Shown here: in pieces, positions 9,594-19,312 of the stretch
How the letters are laid out: every line of letters starts with the position of its first letter
How positions within the stretch are numbered: position 1 is the first letter of the stretch
Assembly: GCF_001605725.1 (NCBI RefSeq)
Contig: NZ_CP011530.1
Location: 3,596,001 to 3,660,000, forward strand
DNA length: 64,000 nucleotides
Reading direction: 5' to 3'
Source of the DNA: Mycobacteroides immunogenum
GTDB lineage: Bacteria; Actinomycetota; Actinomycetes; Mycobacteriales; Mycobacteriaceae
Translations under genes and position numbers: made by a program
Notes under the pieces: model-generated
Databases searched by the model: none
What the model was told of the DNA's origin: nothing
What the model saw: the letters and a program-made list of their open reading frames with translations, nothing else

Positions 9594-10550
9594 TTAGCCC
9601 TTGCGGGCCTTCACTGCGTCGGTGAGCTGCGGCGCGACATTGAACAGGTCGCCCACCACGCCGAAGTCGGCGATCTCGAAAATGGGGGCTTCCTCGTCCT
9701 TGTTGACCGCGACGATGGTCTTCGAGGTCTGCATACCGGCCCGGTGCTGGATGGCGCCGGAGATGCCCAGTGCGATGTACAGCTGCGGCGACACGGTCTT
9801 ACCCGTCTGACCCACCTGGAACTGGCCCGGGTAGTAGCCCGAGTCGACCGCGGCGCGCGAGGCACCCACGGCGGCACCGAGCGAATCGGCGAGGTCCTCG
9901 ACAACGCTGAACTTCTCGGCGCTACCGACACCACGACCACCCGAGACGACGATGGTGGCCTCGGTGAGCTCCGGACGGTCGCCACCGACCACCGGCTGGC
10001 GCGAGGTGACCTTGGTGGCGTTCTCGGCGGGCGCGGGCACCTCGACGGTGACCTGCTCGCCCGCACCGGCGGCCGGCGCGGCCTCCACGGCACCCGGACG
10101 CACGGTGATGACCGGGGCGTCCCCATTCGCCTGCGCCTCAACGGTGAACGCACCACCGAAGATCGAGTGCAGAGCCTTGCCACCCTCGCGGACCTCGATC
10201 ACGTCGGTCAGCAGACCCGATCCCAGGCGTGCGGCCAGACGTCCGGCCACCTCCTTGCCCTCGGTGGTGGCGGCGATCAGGATGCCGGCCGGGCTGGCGG
10301 TCTCGGCCAGGGCGGCCAGGATGTCCACCTTCGGGGTCACCAGGTAGCTGTCGACGACATCGGACTCGGCGACATAGATCTTCGCGGCGCCGGCTTCCTT
10401 GAGGCCATCGATCAGCGGCGCGGCGGTGCCTGCGGGCCCGGCGACGACGGCCGAGGGCTCACCCAGGACGCGTGCGGCGGTGATCAGCTCGGCGCTGACC
10501 TTCTTCAGCGCACCCTCTGAATGCTCAACGAGCACAAGTACTTCAGCCAT
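9594..10550 (-). CDS. etfA: Electron transfer flavoprotein alpha subunit
   Basis: A 318-residue FAD-binding subunit of the ETF heterodimer (FixB in M. tuberculosis, Rv3028c). ETF takes electrons from acyl-CoA dehydrogenases and passes them to the quinone pool. The C-terminal FAD domain is clear, with [17 protein letters not shown], then [17 protein letters not shown] and VVGDLF; the N-terminal part is the ETF nucleotide-fold domain. It is 34 bases downstream of etfB on the same strand, forming the usual etfBA operon. The length is normal and no defect is seen. Confidence 0.97.
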   Translation of the reverse strand: MAEVLVLVEHSEGALKKVSAELITAARVLGEPSAVVAGPAGTAAPLIDGLKEAGAAKIYVAESDVVDSYLVTPKVDILAALAETASPAGILIAATTEGKEVAGRLAARLGSGLLTDVIEVREGGKALHSIFGGAFTVEAQANGDAPVITVRPGAVEAAPAAGAGEQVTVEVPAPAENATKVTSRQPVVGGDRPELTEATIVVSGGRGVGSAEKFSVVEDLADSLGAAVGASRAAVDSGYYPGQFQVGQTGKTVSPQLYIALGISGAIQHRAGMQTSKTIVAVNKDEEAPIFEIADFGVVGDLFNVAPQLTDAVKARKG

Positions 10551-10584
10551 AACTTTGCTTTCTCGTTTCTGTATTTAGGGGGTC

Positions 10585-11376
10585 TTAGATGATCTTTTGG
10601 GCGACCAGGAACTCGGCGACCTTGGTGCCGCCCTCGCCCTCGTCGGTGATCTTCTCGCCCGCGGTCTTGGCGGCCTTGGGGGTGGAGGACAGCACGGTGG
10701 AACCGGCGTTCGAGACACCCACTTCGTCGGCCTCCACGCCGATCTCGGCGAGGGTCAGCACGGCAACTTCCTTCTTCTTGGCGGCCATGATGCCCTTGAA
10801 GGAGGGGAAGCGAGGCTCGTTGATCTTCTCGGTGACGCTGACGATGGCCGGCAGAGTCGCCTCGACCTCGAACACGCCCTCGTCGGTCTCACGCTCACCC
10901 TTGACGACGCCACCCTCGACGGTCAGCTTGCGCAGGTGCGTCAGCTGCGGCAGACCGAGGTACTCAGCGATGATCGCGGGGATCGCGCCCGAGCGGCCGT
11001 CGGTGGCCTCGTTACCGGCGATGACGAGCTCGACACCCTCGACCTGCCCCAGCGCGCGGGCCAGAGCCCAGCCCGTCTGGATGGCGTCGGATCCGTGCAG
11101 ACCCGGGTCGAGCAGGTGAACTGCCTTGTCGGCACCCATGGACAGCGCCTTGCGGATGGCCTCGGTGGCCTTCTCCGGTCCGGCCGAGACCACGGTCACG
11201 ACCGAGTCACCGCCCTCGCGCTCCTTGATGAGCAGCGCTTCTTCAACGGCACGCTCGTTGATCTCGTCCAGCACCGCGTCGGCGGCTTCCCGGTCGAGCG
11301 TGAAGTCACCGTCGGTGAGCTTGCGCTCCGACCAGGTGTCCGGGACCTGCTTGATCAGGACCGCGATATTCGTCAT
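10585..11376 (-). CDS. etfB: Electron transfer flavoprotein beta subunit
   Basis: A 263-residue AMP-binding partner of EtfA (FixA, Rv3029c). The start is the ATG opening MTNIAVLIKQVPDTW, with GGAG upstream; an earlier in-frame start would add 25 poorly conserved residues. ELVIAGNEATDGRSGAIPA and the long helical hairpin VTEKINEPRFPSFKGIM are characteristic of ETF beta. It is the first gene of etfBA. The 249-base upstream interval holds a TTAC/GTAA palindrome and a short hairpin (GCCAGC at 11409-11414 with GCTGGC at 11420-11425), suggesting regulation in the promoter or leader. Confidence 0.96.
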   Translation of the reverse strand: MTNIAVLIKQVPDTWSERKLTDGDFTLDREAADAVLDEINERAVEEALLIKEREGGDSVVTVVSAGPEKATEAIRKALSMGADKAVHLLDPGLHGSDAIQTGWALARALGQVEGVELVIAGNEATDGRSGAIPAIIAEYLGLPQLTHLRKLTVEGGVVKGERETDEGVFEVEATLPAIVSVTEKINEPRFPSFKGIMAAKKKEVAVLTLAEIGVEADEVGVSNAGSTVLSSTPKAAKTAGEKITDEGEGGTKVAEFLVAQKII

Positions 11377-11504
11377 GAGTCTCCGATCGTCCTTCCTCTT
11401 CGCTGTCTGCCAGCGTTGTGCTGGCCATCTGCTCTCTGCTTCCATGCGCACCCACGCCCGCCGGTCGCACTGTCACATTTTCGTGACTCATCCGGCTGAT
11501 CTCA

Positions 11505-11518
11505 TTACTCACGGGTAA
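11505..11518. promoter_or_regulatory. Imperfect palindrome in the etfB / methyltransferase divergent interval
   Basis: TTACTC at 11505-11510 and GGGTAA at 11513-11518 form an inverted repeat with one mismatch, of the size of TetR-type operators. It lies 129 bases upstream of the etfB start and 108 bases upstream of the methyltransferase. A second inverted repeat (GTCAC at 11472-11476, GTGAC at 11483-11487) is nearer etfB. Control by an acyl-CoA-responsive TetR regulator is an inference from etfBA being a fatty-acid oxidation operon. Confidence 0.4.
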
Positions 11519-11625
11519 CATACGGAGTTCGCCCGTACACCATAGCCGGTTCACCCCTGGTTTCCGGCCTGTGATCTGGGCCACCAGTATTAAGACACGG
11601 CGTTCACCCGATAGCCTGCCTAACG

Positions 11626-12447
11626 ATGAACTCGCACCTGACCGACCCGCACCCGGCTGATCCTCTTCGCGCAAGCGGCCCATCAGCCGAAGACCCGGAC
11701 GCCACCCTGGCGCTGACCGGGGAGCGGACCGTGCCCGGCATCGCCGAAGAGAACTACTGGTTCCGCCGCCACGAGGTCGTCTACGAGCGCCTGCGCGGAC
11801 GCTGTGCGGGCGGCAAGGTGCTGGAAGCCGGTAGCGGTGAGGGCTACGGCGCCGACATGTTGGCGCAAGTGGCCGAGCACGTCATCGGGCTCGACTACGA
11901 CGAGTCGGCGATCGCGCACGTCAAGGCCCGCTACCCGCGGGTGGACATGCGGGCCGGAAACCTGGCGGATCTGCCACTCGCCGACGGTTCGGTGGACGTG
12001 GTGGTGAACTTCCAGGTGATCGAGCACCTATGGGATCAGGGGCAGTTCATCCGCGAATGCGCCCGCGTCCTGCGGCCCGGCGGATCGCTTCTGATCAGCA
12101 CGCCGAATCGCATCACCTTCTCCCCCGGCCGCGACACCCCGCTGAACCCTTTCCACACGCGCGAGCTCAACGGCGCCGAACTCACCGAACTCCTTGAGGA
12201 GAACGGGTTCTCATTGGAGTCGATGAACGGAGTTTTTCACGGCCCGCGGTTGCGCGAACTGGACGCCAAATACGGCGGTTCGATCATCGACGCACAAATC
12301 GAGCGCGCCGTCGCGGGCGCGCCATGGCCGCAGGACCTGCTGGCCGACATCACGGGTCTGACCACCGGGGATTTCGAGATCGTCGACGCCGCCGCACGCG
12401 ATATCGATAAGAGTTTGGATCTGGTTGCCATTGCGGTGATTCCGTGA
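11626..12447 (+). CDS. SAM-dependent methyltransferase (Rv3030 homologue)
   Basis: A 273-residue class I methyltransferase; SAM motif I is VLEAGSGEGYG (65-75), followed by an acidic post-I segment (IGLDYDES) and LRPGGSLLISTPNR. It is the first gene of a three-gene operon with the GH57 branching enzyme and a glycosyltransferase, the order of Rv3030-Rv3032. In M. tuberculosis that cluster makes the intracellular methylglucose lipopolysaccharide (MGLP), so sugar O-methylation is the likely reaction. The last base pairs overlap the next start (GTGA), indicating translational coupling. Confidence 0.9.
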   Translation: MNSHLTDPHPADPLRASGPSAEDPDATLALTGERTVPGIAEENYWFRRHEVVYERLRGRCAGGKVLEAGSGEGYGADMLAQVAEHVIGLDYDESAIAHVKARYPRVDMRAGNLADLPLADGSVDVVVNFQVIEHLWDQGQFIRECARVLRPGGSLLISTPNRITFSPGRDTPLNPFHTRELNGAELTELLEENGFSLESMNGVFHGPRLRELDAKYGGSIIDAQIERAVAGAPWPQDLLADITGLTTGDFEIVDAAARDIDKSLDLVAIAVIP

Positions 12448-14006
12448 CGCCATCCAAGAAGCCCGTTCCGGGCCTTTTCACCATGGTGCTGCATACGCAC
12501 CTGCCGTGGCTTGCCAACCACGGGCGCTGGCCGGTCGGCGAGGAATGGCTGTATCAGTCTTGGTCGGCGGCGTACTTGCCGCTGTTCAAGGTGCTGCGCA
12601 CCCTGGCGGCCGAGGGCCGGGAGAACCTGATCACGCTGGGCATCACTCCGGTGGTGGCAGCTCAGCTGGACGATCCGCACTGCCTGACCGGGCTACACAG
12701 CTGGCTGGCCAACTGGCAGCTGCGCGCGTTCGAGGCCTCGACCATCCGCAAAACCGACGCGGAGCCGGGCACCGCTTCAAGCCCGGAAATGTTGCGGGCG
12801 TTTGGTGTTCGCGAGCATCAGACCGCCACAGACGCCCTCAACGAGTTCGATCTGTACTGGCGTCACGGCGGCAGCGGCCCGCTGCGCAGTCTCATCGACG
12901 CCAGAGCCATCGAGCTGCTGGGTGGCCCACTGGCGCATCCATTCCAGCCGCTGCTGCACCCTCGCCTACGCGAGTTCGCGCTGCGTGAGGGATTGGCCGA
13001 TGCCGCACAGCGTTTCGGACACGCGCCCACCGGTATCTGGGCACCGGAATGCGCCTACGCCCCGGGCATGGAGGAAGGCTACGCGGCGGCGGGCGTCAGA
13101 CACTTCATGGTGGATGGCCCATCCCTGCAAGGAGATACATCCCTGGGCCGCCCGGTGGGCGACTCTGACGTGGTTGCGTTTGGCCGCGACCTGACGGTGA
13201 GTTACCGCGTGTGGTCCCCGAAGTCGGGATACCCGGGCCATGCCGCGTACCGCGACTTCCACACCTATGACCATGACACCGGCCTCAAGCCGGCCCGTGT
13301 CACCGGGCGCAATGTGCCCTCGGAAGCCAAGGCGCCGTACGACCCAGAGCGCGCGAACGCCGCGATCGACGTCCATGTCCGCGATTTTGTGGACACCGTC
13401 CGCCAGCGGCTTGTCGACGAATCCGGCCGCATCGGGCGGCCCGCACATGTCATCGCCGCCTTCGATACCGAGCTCTACGGACACTGGTGGTACGAAGGGC
13501 CTACCTGGCTAGAACGGGTACTGCGCGCGCTGCCCGAGGCCGGTATCGAGGTGGGCACGCTGGAACAGGCCCGCGAGCAGGGATACGTGGGTGCGCCATT
13601 CGACTTACCCGCCAGCTCATGGGGATCCGGCAAGGACTGGCATGTGTGGAACGGCGAAAAGGTCGCCGACTTGGTCCAGTTGAACACCGAGGTGGTCGAT
13701 ACCGCGCTCACCGCGGTCGACAAGGCCCTGGGCGAACAACCCGCGCCGCACACCCGCAATCGAGTGGCCGATCAGATCCTGCGTGAAGCGCTGCTCACGG
13801 TGTCCAGCGACTGGCCCTTCATGGTCAGCAAGGATTCTGCGGCCGACTACGCGCGCTACCGCGCGCACCTACACGCGCACGCCACCCGAGAGATTGCCGC
13901 AGCCCTGGCCAGCGGACGCCACGACGCGGCAACTCGGTTGGCGGACGGTTGGAATCGCGCCGACGGATTGTTCGGCGCGCTTGATGCCCGGAGGCTGCCC
14001 CGATGA
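12444..14006 (+). CDS. GH57 family 1,4-alpha-glucan branching enzyme (Rv3031 homologue)
   Basis: A 520-residue glycoside hydrolase family 57 protein with a C-terminal DUF1957-type helical region. The N-terminus has the family HTHLPW at 17-22. The expected nucleophile is Glu202 in GIWAPECAY, and the acid is Asp341 in AFDTELYGHWW. The GTG start overlaps the previous stop, and its own stop overlaps the next ATG (ATGA), so the three genes are tightly coupled. Role by homology: introduces alpha-1,6 branches into the MGLP (and possibly glycogen) chain in the cytoplasm. Confidence 0.93.
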   Translation: MTPSKKPVPGLFTMVLHTHLPWLANHGRWPVGEEWLYQSWSAAYLPLFKVLRTLAAEGRENLITLGITPVVAAQLDDPHCLTGLHSWLANWQLRAFEASTIRKTDAEPGTASSPEMLRAFGVREHQTATDALNEFDLYWRHGGSGPLRSLIDARAIELLGGPLAHPFQPLLHPRLREFALREGLADAAQRFGHAPTGIWAPECAYAPGMEEGYAAAGVRHFMVDGPSLQGDTSLGRPVGDSDVVAFGRDLTVSYRVWSPKSGYPGHAAYRDFHTYDHDTGLKPARVTGRNVPSEAKAPYDPERANAAIDVHVRDFVDTVRQRLVDESGRIGRPAHVIAAFDTELYGHWWYEGPTWLERVLRALPEAGIEVGTLEQAREQGYVGAPFDLPASSWGSGKDWHVWNGEKVADLVQLNTEVVDTALTAVDKALGEQPAPHTRNRVADQILREALLTVSSDWPFMVSKDSAADYARYRAHLHAHATREIAAALASGRHDAATRLADGWNRADGLFGALDARRLPR

Positions 14007-15247
14007 GAATCTTGATGGTCTCCTGGGAGTACCCGCCCGTGGTCATCGGCGGGCTGGGCCGGCACGTGCATCACCTGTCCACCGAGCTGGCTGCCGCCGG
14101 GCACGATGTGGTGGTGCTTACCCGGCGCCCGTCGGGAACCGACCCGGCGAGTCATCCGACATCCGACGAGATCTCCGAGGGTGTCCGGGTGGTTGCCGCC
14201 GCCGAAGATCCTCATGACTTCGACTTCGGCACCGACATGATGGCCTGGACGCTCGCGATGGGGCACGCCATGGTCCGGGCAGGATTGGCCTTGGGTCTCA
14301 AGGGGTCCGGCGACTGGCGCCCTGACGTGGTGCATGCCCACGACTGGTTGGTGGCCCATCCGGCGATCGCGCTGGCCGAGCATTTCGATGTGCCGCTGGT
14401 ATCCACGCTGCACGCCACCGAGGCCGGCCGTCACAGCGGATGGGTGTCCGGCCGCATCAGCAGGCAGGTTCATTCGGTGGAGTGGTGGCTGGCCCGCGAA
14501 TCCGATTCCCTGATCACCTGCTCGGCCTCGATGCTCGACGAAGTGACCGAGCTGTTCGGACCCGAGCTGCCGCAGGTTCACGTGATCCGTAACGGAATCG
14601 ACGTCACCCGTTGGGTCTTCGCTCCCCGGCTGCCCGCGGACGGTACTCCCCCGGTGCTGCTCTTCGTGGGGCGCCTCGAGTATGAGAAGGGCATCCACGA
14701 CGCCATCGCGGCACTGCCCAAGATCCGCCGCGCGCACCCCGGAACCGTGCTCGCGGTGGCCGGCGACGGCACCCAACAAGATTGGCTGCTGGAACAGGCA
14801 CGCAAGTACAAGGTCGTCAAATCTGTGCAGTTCCTGGGCAATCTGGACCATGAAGGACTGCTGCACTGGTTGCATCACGCCGATGCCATCCTGCTGCCCA
14901 GCCACTACGAGCCATTCGGGATTGTGGCGCTGGAAGCCGCCGCCGCGGGCACTCCCCTGGTGACCTCAACCGTTGGTGGCCTTGGCGAAGCCGTCATCGA
15001 CGGGGAGACCGGATTGTCCTTTACGCCACGCGATGTGGCGGGTATCGCCGACGCGGTCAGTCGCACACTCGACGATCCCGCCGCCGCCGCCGAGCGCGCT
15101 GTGGCGGCGCGCGCCCGGCTCACCGCGGACTTCGACTGGGCCACCGTCGCCGATGAAACCGCACAGGTGTACCTGGCGGCCAAACGGCGCGAACGAGAAC
15201 CCCTGGGCCGCAGCGTTATCGTCGAGCGCCCCCTGCCGGACCGGTAA
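14003..15247 (+). CDS. Family 4/5-type glycosyltransferase (Rv3032 homologue)
   Basis: A 414-residue GT-B enzyme. The N-terminal domain starts MRILMVSWEYPPVVIGGLGRH, with the glycine-rich acceptor loop of starch/glycogen synthase-like enzymes. The C-terminal domain has LLFVGRLEYEKGIHDAI and the E-x7-E motif region HYEPFGIVALEAAAAGTP. Its M. tuberculosis homologue is an alpha-1,4-glucosyltransferase that elongates MGLP. It is the last gene of the operon. The conserved gene order breaks immediately downstream, where the carboxylic acid reductase gene follows by 36 bases. Confidence 0.93.
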   Translation: MRILMVSWEYPPVVIGGLGRHVHHLSTELAAAGHDVVVLTRRPSGTDPASHPTSDEISEGVRVVAAAEDPHDFDFGTDMMAWTLAMGHAMVRAGLALGLKGSGDWRPDVVHAHDWLVAHPAIALAEHFDVPLVSTLHATEAGRHSGWVSGRISRQVHSVEWWLARESDSLITCSASMLDEVTELFGPELPQVHVIRNGIDVTRWVFAPRLPADGTPPVLLFVGRLEYEKGIHDAIAALPKIRRAHPGTVLAVAGDGTQQDWLLEQARKYKVVKSVQFLGNLDHEGLLHWLHHADAILLPSHYEPFGIVALEAAAAGTPLVTSTVGGLGEAVIDGETGLSFTPRDVAGIADAVSRTLDDPAAAAERAVAARARLTADFDWATVADETAQVYLAAKRREREPLGRSVIVERPLPDR

Positions 15248-15283
15248 ACCAGCTATCCCCGAGCAACAGAAAGTGAGCCGCAG

Positions 15284-18200
15284 ATGACGGCTGGTGCGGC
15301 GGCTCGCGTTGCCAAACTGTTCGAGTCCGATCCCCAGTTCCGGGCCGCCATGCCCGATCCGGAGGTGATGGACTCACTGCTGGTGCCCGGCCTGCGCCTG
15401 TCTCAGGTTCTCCACGCCCTGCTCAGCGGCTACGCGGACCGGCCGGTGATGGGTTTCCGGTCCCGCGAATCGGTCATCGATGCCGAAACTGGCCGCACCG
15501 TCGACCGGCTGCTCCCCGCGTTCGAAACCATCACCTACGGGCAGCTCCTCGCCAACATCTCTGCTCTGCTGGCCGAATGGCAGCATGGCACCGTACCCAT
15601 CGGCGCGGGCGACTTCGTCGCCACCATCGGCTTCTCCAGCCCCGAGTACGTCACTCTCGATCTAGCCGCCCTGATGAACGGGTCGGTATCGATTCCACTG
15701 CAGCACAACACATCTGCGGCCCAACTGCGCATGATGCTGGAGGAGACCAATCCCCGGCTGATCGCGGCGAGCGCCAACTGTCTGGATCTCGCGGTCGAAG
15801 CTGCTATCGGGCTTACCGAACTGCGCCGGTTGGTGGTCTTCGATTACCGCGCCGAGACCGATGATCATCGCGAAAAGCTCACCACGGCAACCGAACGCCT
15901 GAAGTCGGCGGGTATGGAAGTGGTCGTCGAGCCGCTCGCAGACGTGATCGCCACCGGACGAGATCTACCCGAACCGGTGCTGTACACCGACGGAGACGAC
16001 CAGCGCACTGCCCTGATCATGTACACCTCCGGCAGCACCGGCGCGCCCAAGGGCGCAATGTTCACCGAGTGGACGGTGACTCGCTTCTGGTCCTCGGGCG
16101 CCGCGCCCAACCGGGATACCCCGATCATCAATGTGAACTTCCTGCCGCTGAACCATCTGGCAGGCCGGGTGGGCCTGCTGACAGCCTTCATTCCCGGCGG
16201 CACCTGTTACTTCGTTCCGGAGAGCGATCTGTCCACGCTTTTCGAGGATTGGCAGTTGGCGCGCCCCACCCACATGGGCGTGGTCCCCCGCGTGGTCGAC
16301 ATGCTTTTCCAGCACCATCAGACGCGGATGGACGCGCTGATGGCCGAAGGAGCCGACGCCGACACCGCCGACCGATTGGCCAAAACCGAACTGCGCGAAG
16401 ATGTGCTGGGTGGGCGCGTGGTAGCGGGCATGCTCGCCACAGCGCCGCTGTCGCCCGAGATGAAAACATTCCTGGAGTCCTCGCTGGACTTCCACCTCCT
16501 TGATCTCTACGGCCTGACCGAGGTCGGCGGCGTGTTCCGCGATGGCAAAATCTCCCGCCCGCCGGTGCTCGACTACAAGCTTGTCGACGTTCCCGAGCTC
16601 GGGTACTACACCACCGATAAACCCCATCCGCGTGGCGAATTGCTGGTCAAGAGTGCCACCGCGACGCCTGGGTACTACAAACGTCCCGACGTGACCGCCG
16701 AGGTGTTCGACTCCGACGGCTACTACCGCACCGGCGACGTGATGGCGGAAATCGCGCCAGATCAGCTGGTGTACCTGGACAGGCGCAACAACGTCATCAA
16801 GCTCGCTCAGGGCGAGTTCGTCGCCGTGGCCAACCTGGAGACGGTATATGTGGGTGCGCCGTTGGTGCGCCAGATCTTCGTGTACGGCAACAGCGAACGT
16901 GCGTATCTACTCGCTGTCGTGGTGCCCACCGAAGAGGCCCTGCGAGTGCACCCCGATCCCGTCGAGTTGAAGAACTCGATCCGGGAGTCGCTACAGCGGA
17001 CGGCACGCGCCAATCACCTGCATTCCTATGAGCTACCCGCCGACTTCATCATCGAGGCGGCGCCGTTCACCATCGAGAGCGGGATGCTCGCTGCGGTTGG
17101 TAAGCCCATACGGCCCAAGATGATTGAGCACTACGGGCAACGGCTCGAACAGCTGTACATCGACCTCGCCGAGGCCCGTGTCCAAGAACTCCGACAACTG
17201 CGCGACACGGCGCGGCAGCGTCCCGTCATCGATACCGTGACCGAGGCCGCGCAGGCACTGCTGGGCATGTCGGCGGACGCGGTCCGCCCGGACCATCACT
17301 TCCTCGATCTCGGCGGAGATTCGCTGTCCGCGCTGACGTTTTCCAATCTACTGCGGGACCTCTTCGACGTCGAAGTTCCGGTCGGCGTGATCACCGGTCC
17401 CGCCGCCGATCTGCGCAAGCTGGCCGCCTACATAGAGCAGAGCGAACGAGCTGCCCCCGCCACCGCGGCCAGTGTGCACGGGCCAAACATCGGTGTGATC
17501 CGTGCGGACGAGCTGGCACTCGACAAGTTCCTCGACGCCGAAACGCTCCGTAACGCAACGCAACTGGATGCACCTTCAGGTGCCGTCAACACCGTGCTAC
17601 TCACCGGCGCCAACGGATACCTCGGCAGATTCCTCTGCCTGGAATGGCTGCAACGCATGGCGCAGACGGATCGACAGCTGATCTGCCTGGTCCGCGGCGC
17701 CGACGACGATGAGGCACTGGCTCGTCTTGAGGCCGCATACGGCGAAACCGACCGCGCACTACTCGATGAGTTCCGCACGCTCGCTCGACGGCATCTGCGG
17801 GTGATCGCCGCCGATATCGCCCAGCCCCGTTTCGGGTTGGCCGACACGGTCTGGGCACAGCTCGCCCGTGACGTCGACAAGATAGTCCATCCGGCCGCAC
17901 TGGTGAACCACGTACTGCCGTACAACCAGCTTTTCGGCCCCAATGTCGTTGGCACAGCCGAGGTTGTCCGTTTGGCCTTGACCACCCGGATGAAGCCGGT
18001 GACCTACCTGTCCACGATGGCCGTGGCCATGACCGTCCCCGACTTCGACGAGGACGGCGATATCCGCACGGTGAGCCCCACCCGGCACATCGGTCCGGGT
18101 TACGCCAACGGGTACGCCAACAGCAAGTGGGCCGGCGAGGTGCTGCTGCGAGAGGCGCACGACCTGAGTGGCCTGCCGGTCAGCGTGTTTCGGTCCGACA

Positions 18201-18778
18201 TGATCCTGACGCACCGCCGGTACACCGGACAGCTCAATGTCACCGACGCGTTCACCCGCATGCTGCTGAGCCTGGTCCTCACCGGTATCGCGCCGCGAAG
18301 CTTCTACCGGGGCGAAGACGACGGTATCCGTCCGCGCGCCCACTACGAAGGGCTACCAGTAGATTTCGTTACCGAGGCCATTACCAGCCTCGGCCTTTCG
18401 GCTACCGAGGGATTCCGCTCGTATGACGTCATGAACCCGCACGATGACGGCATTTCGGTGGACACCTTCGTCGACTGGCTCATCGAAGACGGGCACTCCA
18501 TCGACATCATCGACAGCTACGACGAGTGGCTGTCACGATTCGAGATCGCACTGCGCGGCCTGCCCGACGAGCTCCGGCGCGCCTCGGTGCTGCCTCTTCT
18601 GGATGCGTACCGCGTGCCCGGCGATCCGCGCCGCGCCGCCGCCACGCCTAACCATGTATTCCGGAAAGCCGTGCAGGAAAACAAAATCGGCGGCGAAAGT
18701 GCCGATATTCCGCAGATTGATCGCGCGTTGATCGCCAAGTACATCGGCGATCTACGCGCGCACGGCCTCGTGCGGTAG
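15284..18778 (+). CDS. car: Carboxylic acid reductase (adenylation-carrier-reductase)
   Basis: A 1164-residue enzyme of normal CAR length that reduces carboxylic acids to aldehydes using ATP and NADPH (FadD9-like). The adenylation domain has the P-loop YTSGSTG at 247-253 and later YYRTGDV. The carrier domain has phosphopantetheine Ser680 in DLGGDSLSA, and the reductase domain has TGANGYLG at 774-781 and Tyr944-x3-Lys948. All active residues are present. It needs a phosphopantetheinyl transferase, not found in this window. It follows the glycosyltransferase on the same strand by 36 bases, with a weak ribosome site (AAAGTGAG), and may have its own promoter or read through. Confidence 0.96.
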   Translation: MTAGAAARVAKLFESDPQFRAAMPDPEVMDSLLVPGLRLSQVLHALLSGYADRPVMGFRSRESVIDAETGRTVDRLLPAFETITYGQLLANISALLAEWQHGTVPIGAGDFVATIGFSSPEYVTLDLAALMNGSVSIPLQHNTSAAQLRMMLEETNPRLIAASANCLDLAVEAAIGLTELRRLVVFDYRAETDDHREKLTTATERLKSAGMEVVVEPLADVIATGRDLPEPVLYTDGDDQRTALIMYTSGSTGAPKGAMFTEWTVTRFWSSGAAPNRDTPIINVNFLPLNHLAGRVGLLTAFIPGGTCYFVPESDLSTLFEDWQLARPTHMGVVPRVVDMLFQHHQTRMDALMAEGADADTADRLAKTELREDVLGGRVVAGMLATAPLSPEMKTFLESSLDFHLLDLYGLTEVGGVFRDGKISRPPVLDYKLVDVPELGYYTTDKPHPRGELLVKSATATPGYYKRPDVTAEVFDSDGYYRTGDVMAEIAPDQLVYLDRRNNVIKLAQGEFVAVANLETVYVGAPLVRQIFVYGNSERAYLLAVVVPTEEALRVHPDPVELKNSIRESLQRTARANHLHSYELPADFIIEAAPFTIESGMLAAVGKPIRPKMIEHYGQRLEQLYIDLAEARVQELRQLRDTARQRPVIDTVTEAAQALLGMSADAVRPDHHFLDLGGDSLSALTFSNLLRDLFDVEVPVGVITGPAADLRKLAAYIEQSERAAPATAASVHGPNIGVIRADELALDKFLDAETLRNATQLDAPSGAVNTVLLTGANGYLGRFLCLEWLQRMAQTDRQLICLVRGADDDEALARLEAAYGETDRALLDEFRTLARRHLRVIAADIAQPRFGLADTVWAQLARDVDKIVHPAALVNHVLPYNQLFGPNVVGTAEVVRLALTTRMKPVTYLSTMAVAMTVPDFDEDGDIRTVSPTRHIGPGYANGYANSKWAGEVLLREAHDLSGLPVSVFRSDMILTHRRYTGQLNVTDAFTRMLLSLVLTGIAPRSFYRGEDDGIRPRAHYEGLPVDFVTEAITSLGLSATEGFRSYDVMNPHDDGISVDTFVDWLIEDGHSIDIIDSYDEWLSRFEIALRGLPDELRRASVLPLLDAYRVPGDPRRAAATPNHVFRKAVQENKIGGESADIPQIDRALIAKYIGDLRAHGLVR

Positions 18779-18792
18779 CAAGAAGCGGTGGT

Positions 18793-19233
18793 TCAGCGGC
18801 GCGACTTGAGCAGCTTCATGGTGAGCCGCGAGTCGACACGAGCGATGGCCGGGTCGCCCATGAGCTTGATACTCAACCACTGCTCATAGGCGGCGAGATC
18901 GGCCGTCTGCACCCGGATGAAGTAGTCCGGTATGCCGAACATGCGCCTGAGCTCGGCCACCTCTTCCATGGCGACCACGCGCTCCTCGAAAGACGCCACC
19001 GTGGCAAGGTCTTTGGCCACGAGATCGGCATAGATGATCACCTCGAAGTCGCGGCCAAGAGCCGCCGGATTCACCAGAGCGGTATAGCCGGTAATGATTC
19101 CCTCGGCTTCCAGCCGCCGCACCCGTCGCAGGCAGGGGGCCGGAGTAAGGCCCACCCTGTCCGCCAGCTCCTGATTCGTGAGCCGCCCATGCCCCTGAAG
19201 CTGATCAATTATTGCGCGATCTAGCTTATCCAT
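18793..19233 (-). CDS. Lrp/AsnC-family transcriptional regulator
   Basis: A 146-residue regulator from the ATG at 19233 (MDKLDRAIIDQLQ), the usual family start; an upstream in-frame TTG would run across the divergent promoter. The helix-turn-helix spans about 17-45 (LTNQELADRVGLTPAPCLRRV), followed by the RAM ligand-binding domain. It is divergent, with a 79-base gap, from azlC/azlD. In Corynebacterium glutamicum the same arrangement (lrp and brnFE) gives methionine- and leucine-induced export, so this Lrp very likely senses branched-chain amino acids or methionine and activates the exporter. Confidence 0.92.
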   Translation of the reverse strand: MDKLDRAIIDQLQGHGRLTNQELADRVGLTPAPCLRRVRRLEAEGIITGYTALVNPAALGRDFEVIIYADLVAKDLATVASFEERVVAMEEVAELRRMFGIPDYFIRVQTADLAAYEQWLSIKLMGDPAIARVDSRLTMKLLKSRR

Positions 19234-19312
19234 GCATCTATATTGCCCTACTGTCACAATGTTCGGCAATATCAACAAGCATAGTGCGCACCTTCCATTC
19301 TATGATTGCCGC

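Noticed and set aside
11472..11487. CRP-type site before etfB
   Set aside because: The arms are GTCAC and GTGAC, the reverse of the CRP half-sites (GTGA and TCAC), so it is only noted as an inverted repeat.
15284..18778. Non-ribosomal peptide synthetase
   Set aside because: There is an adenylation, a carrier and a reductase domain but no condensation domain; length and motifs fit carboxylic acid reductase.
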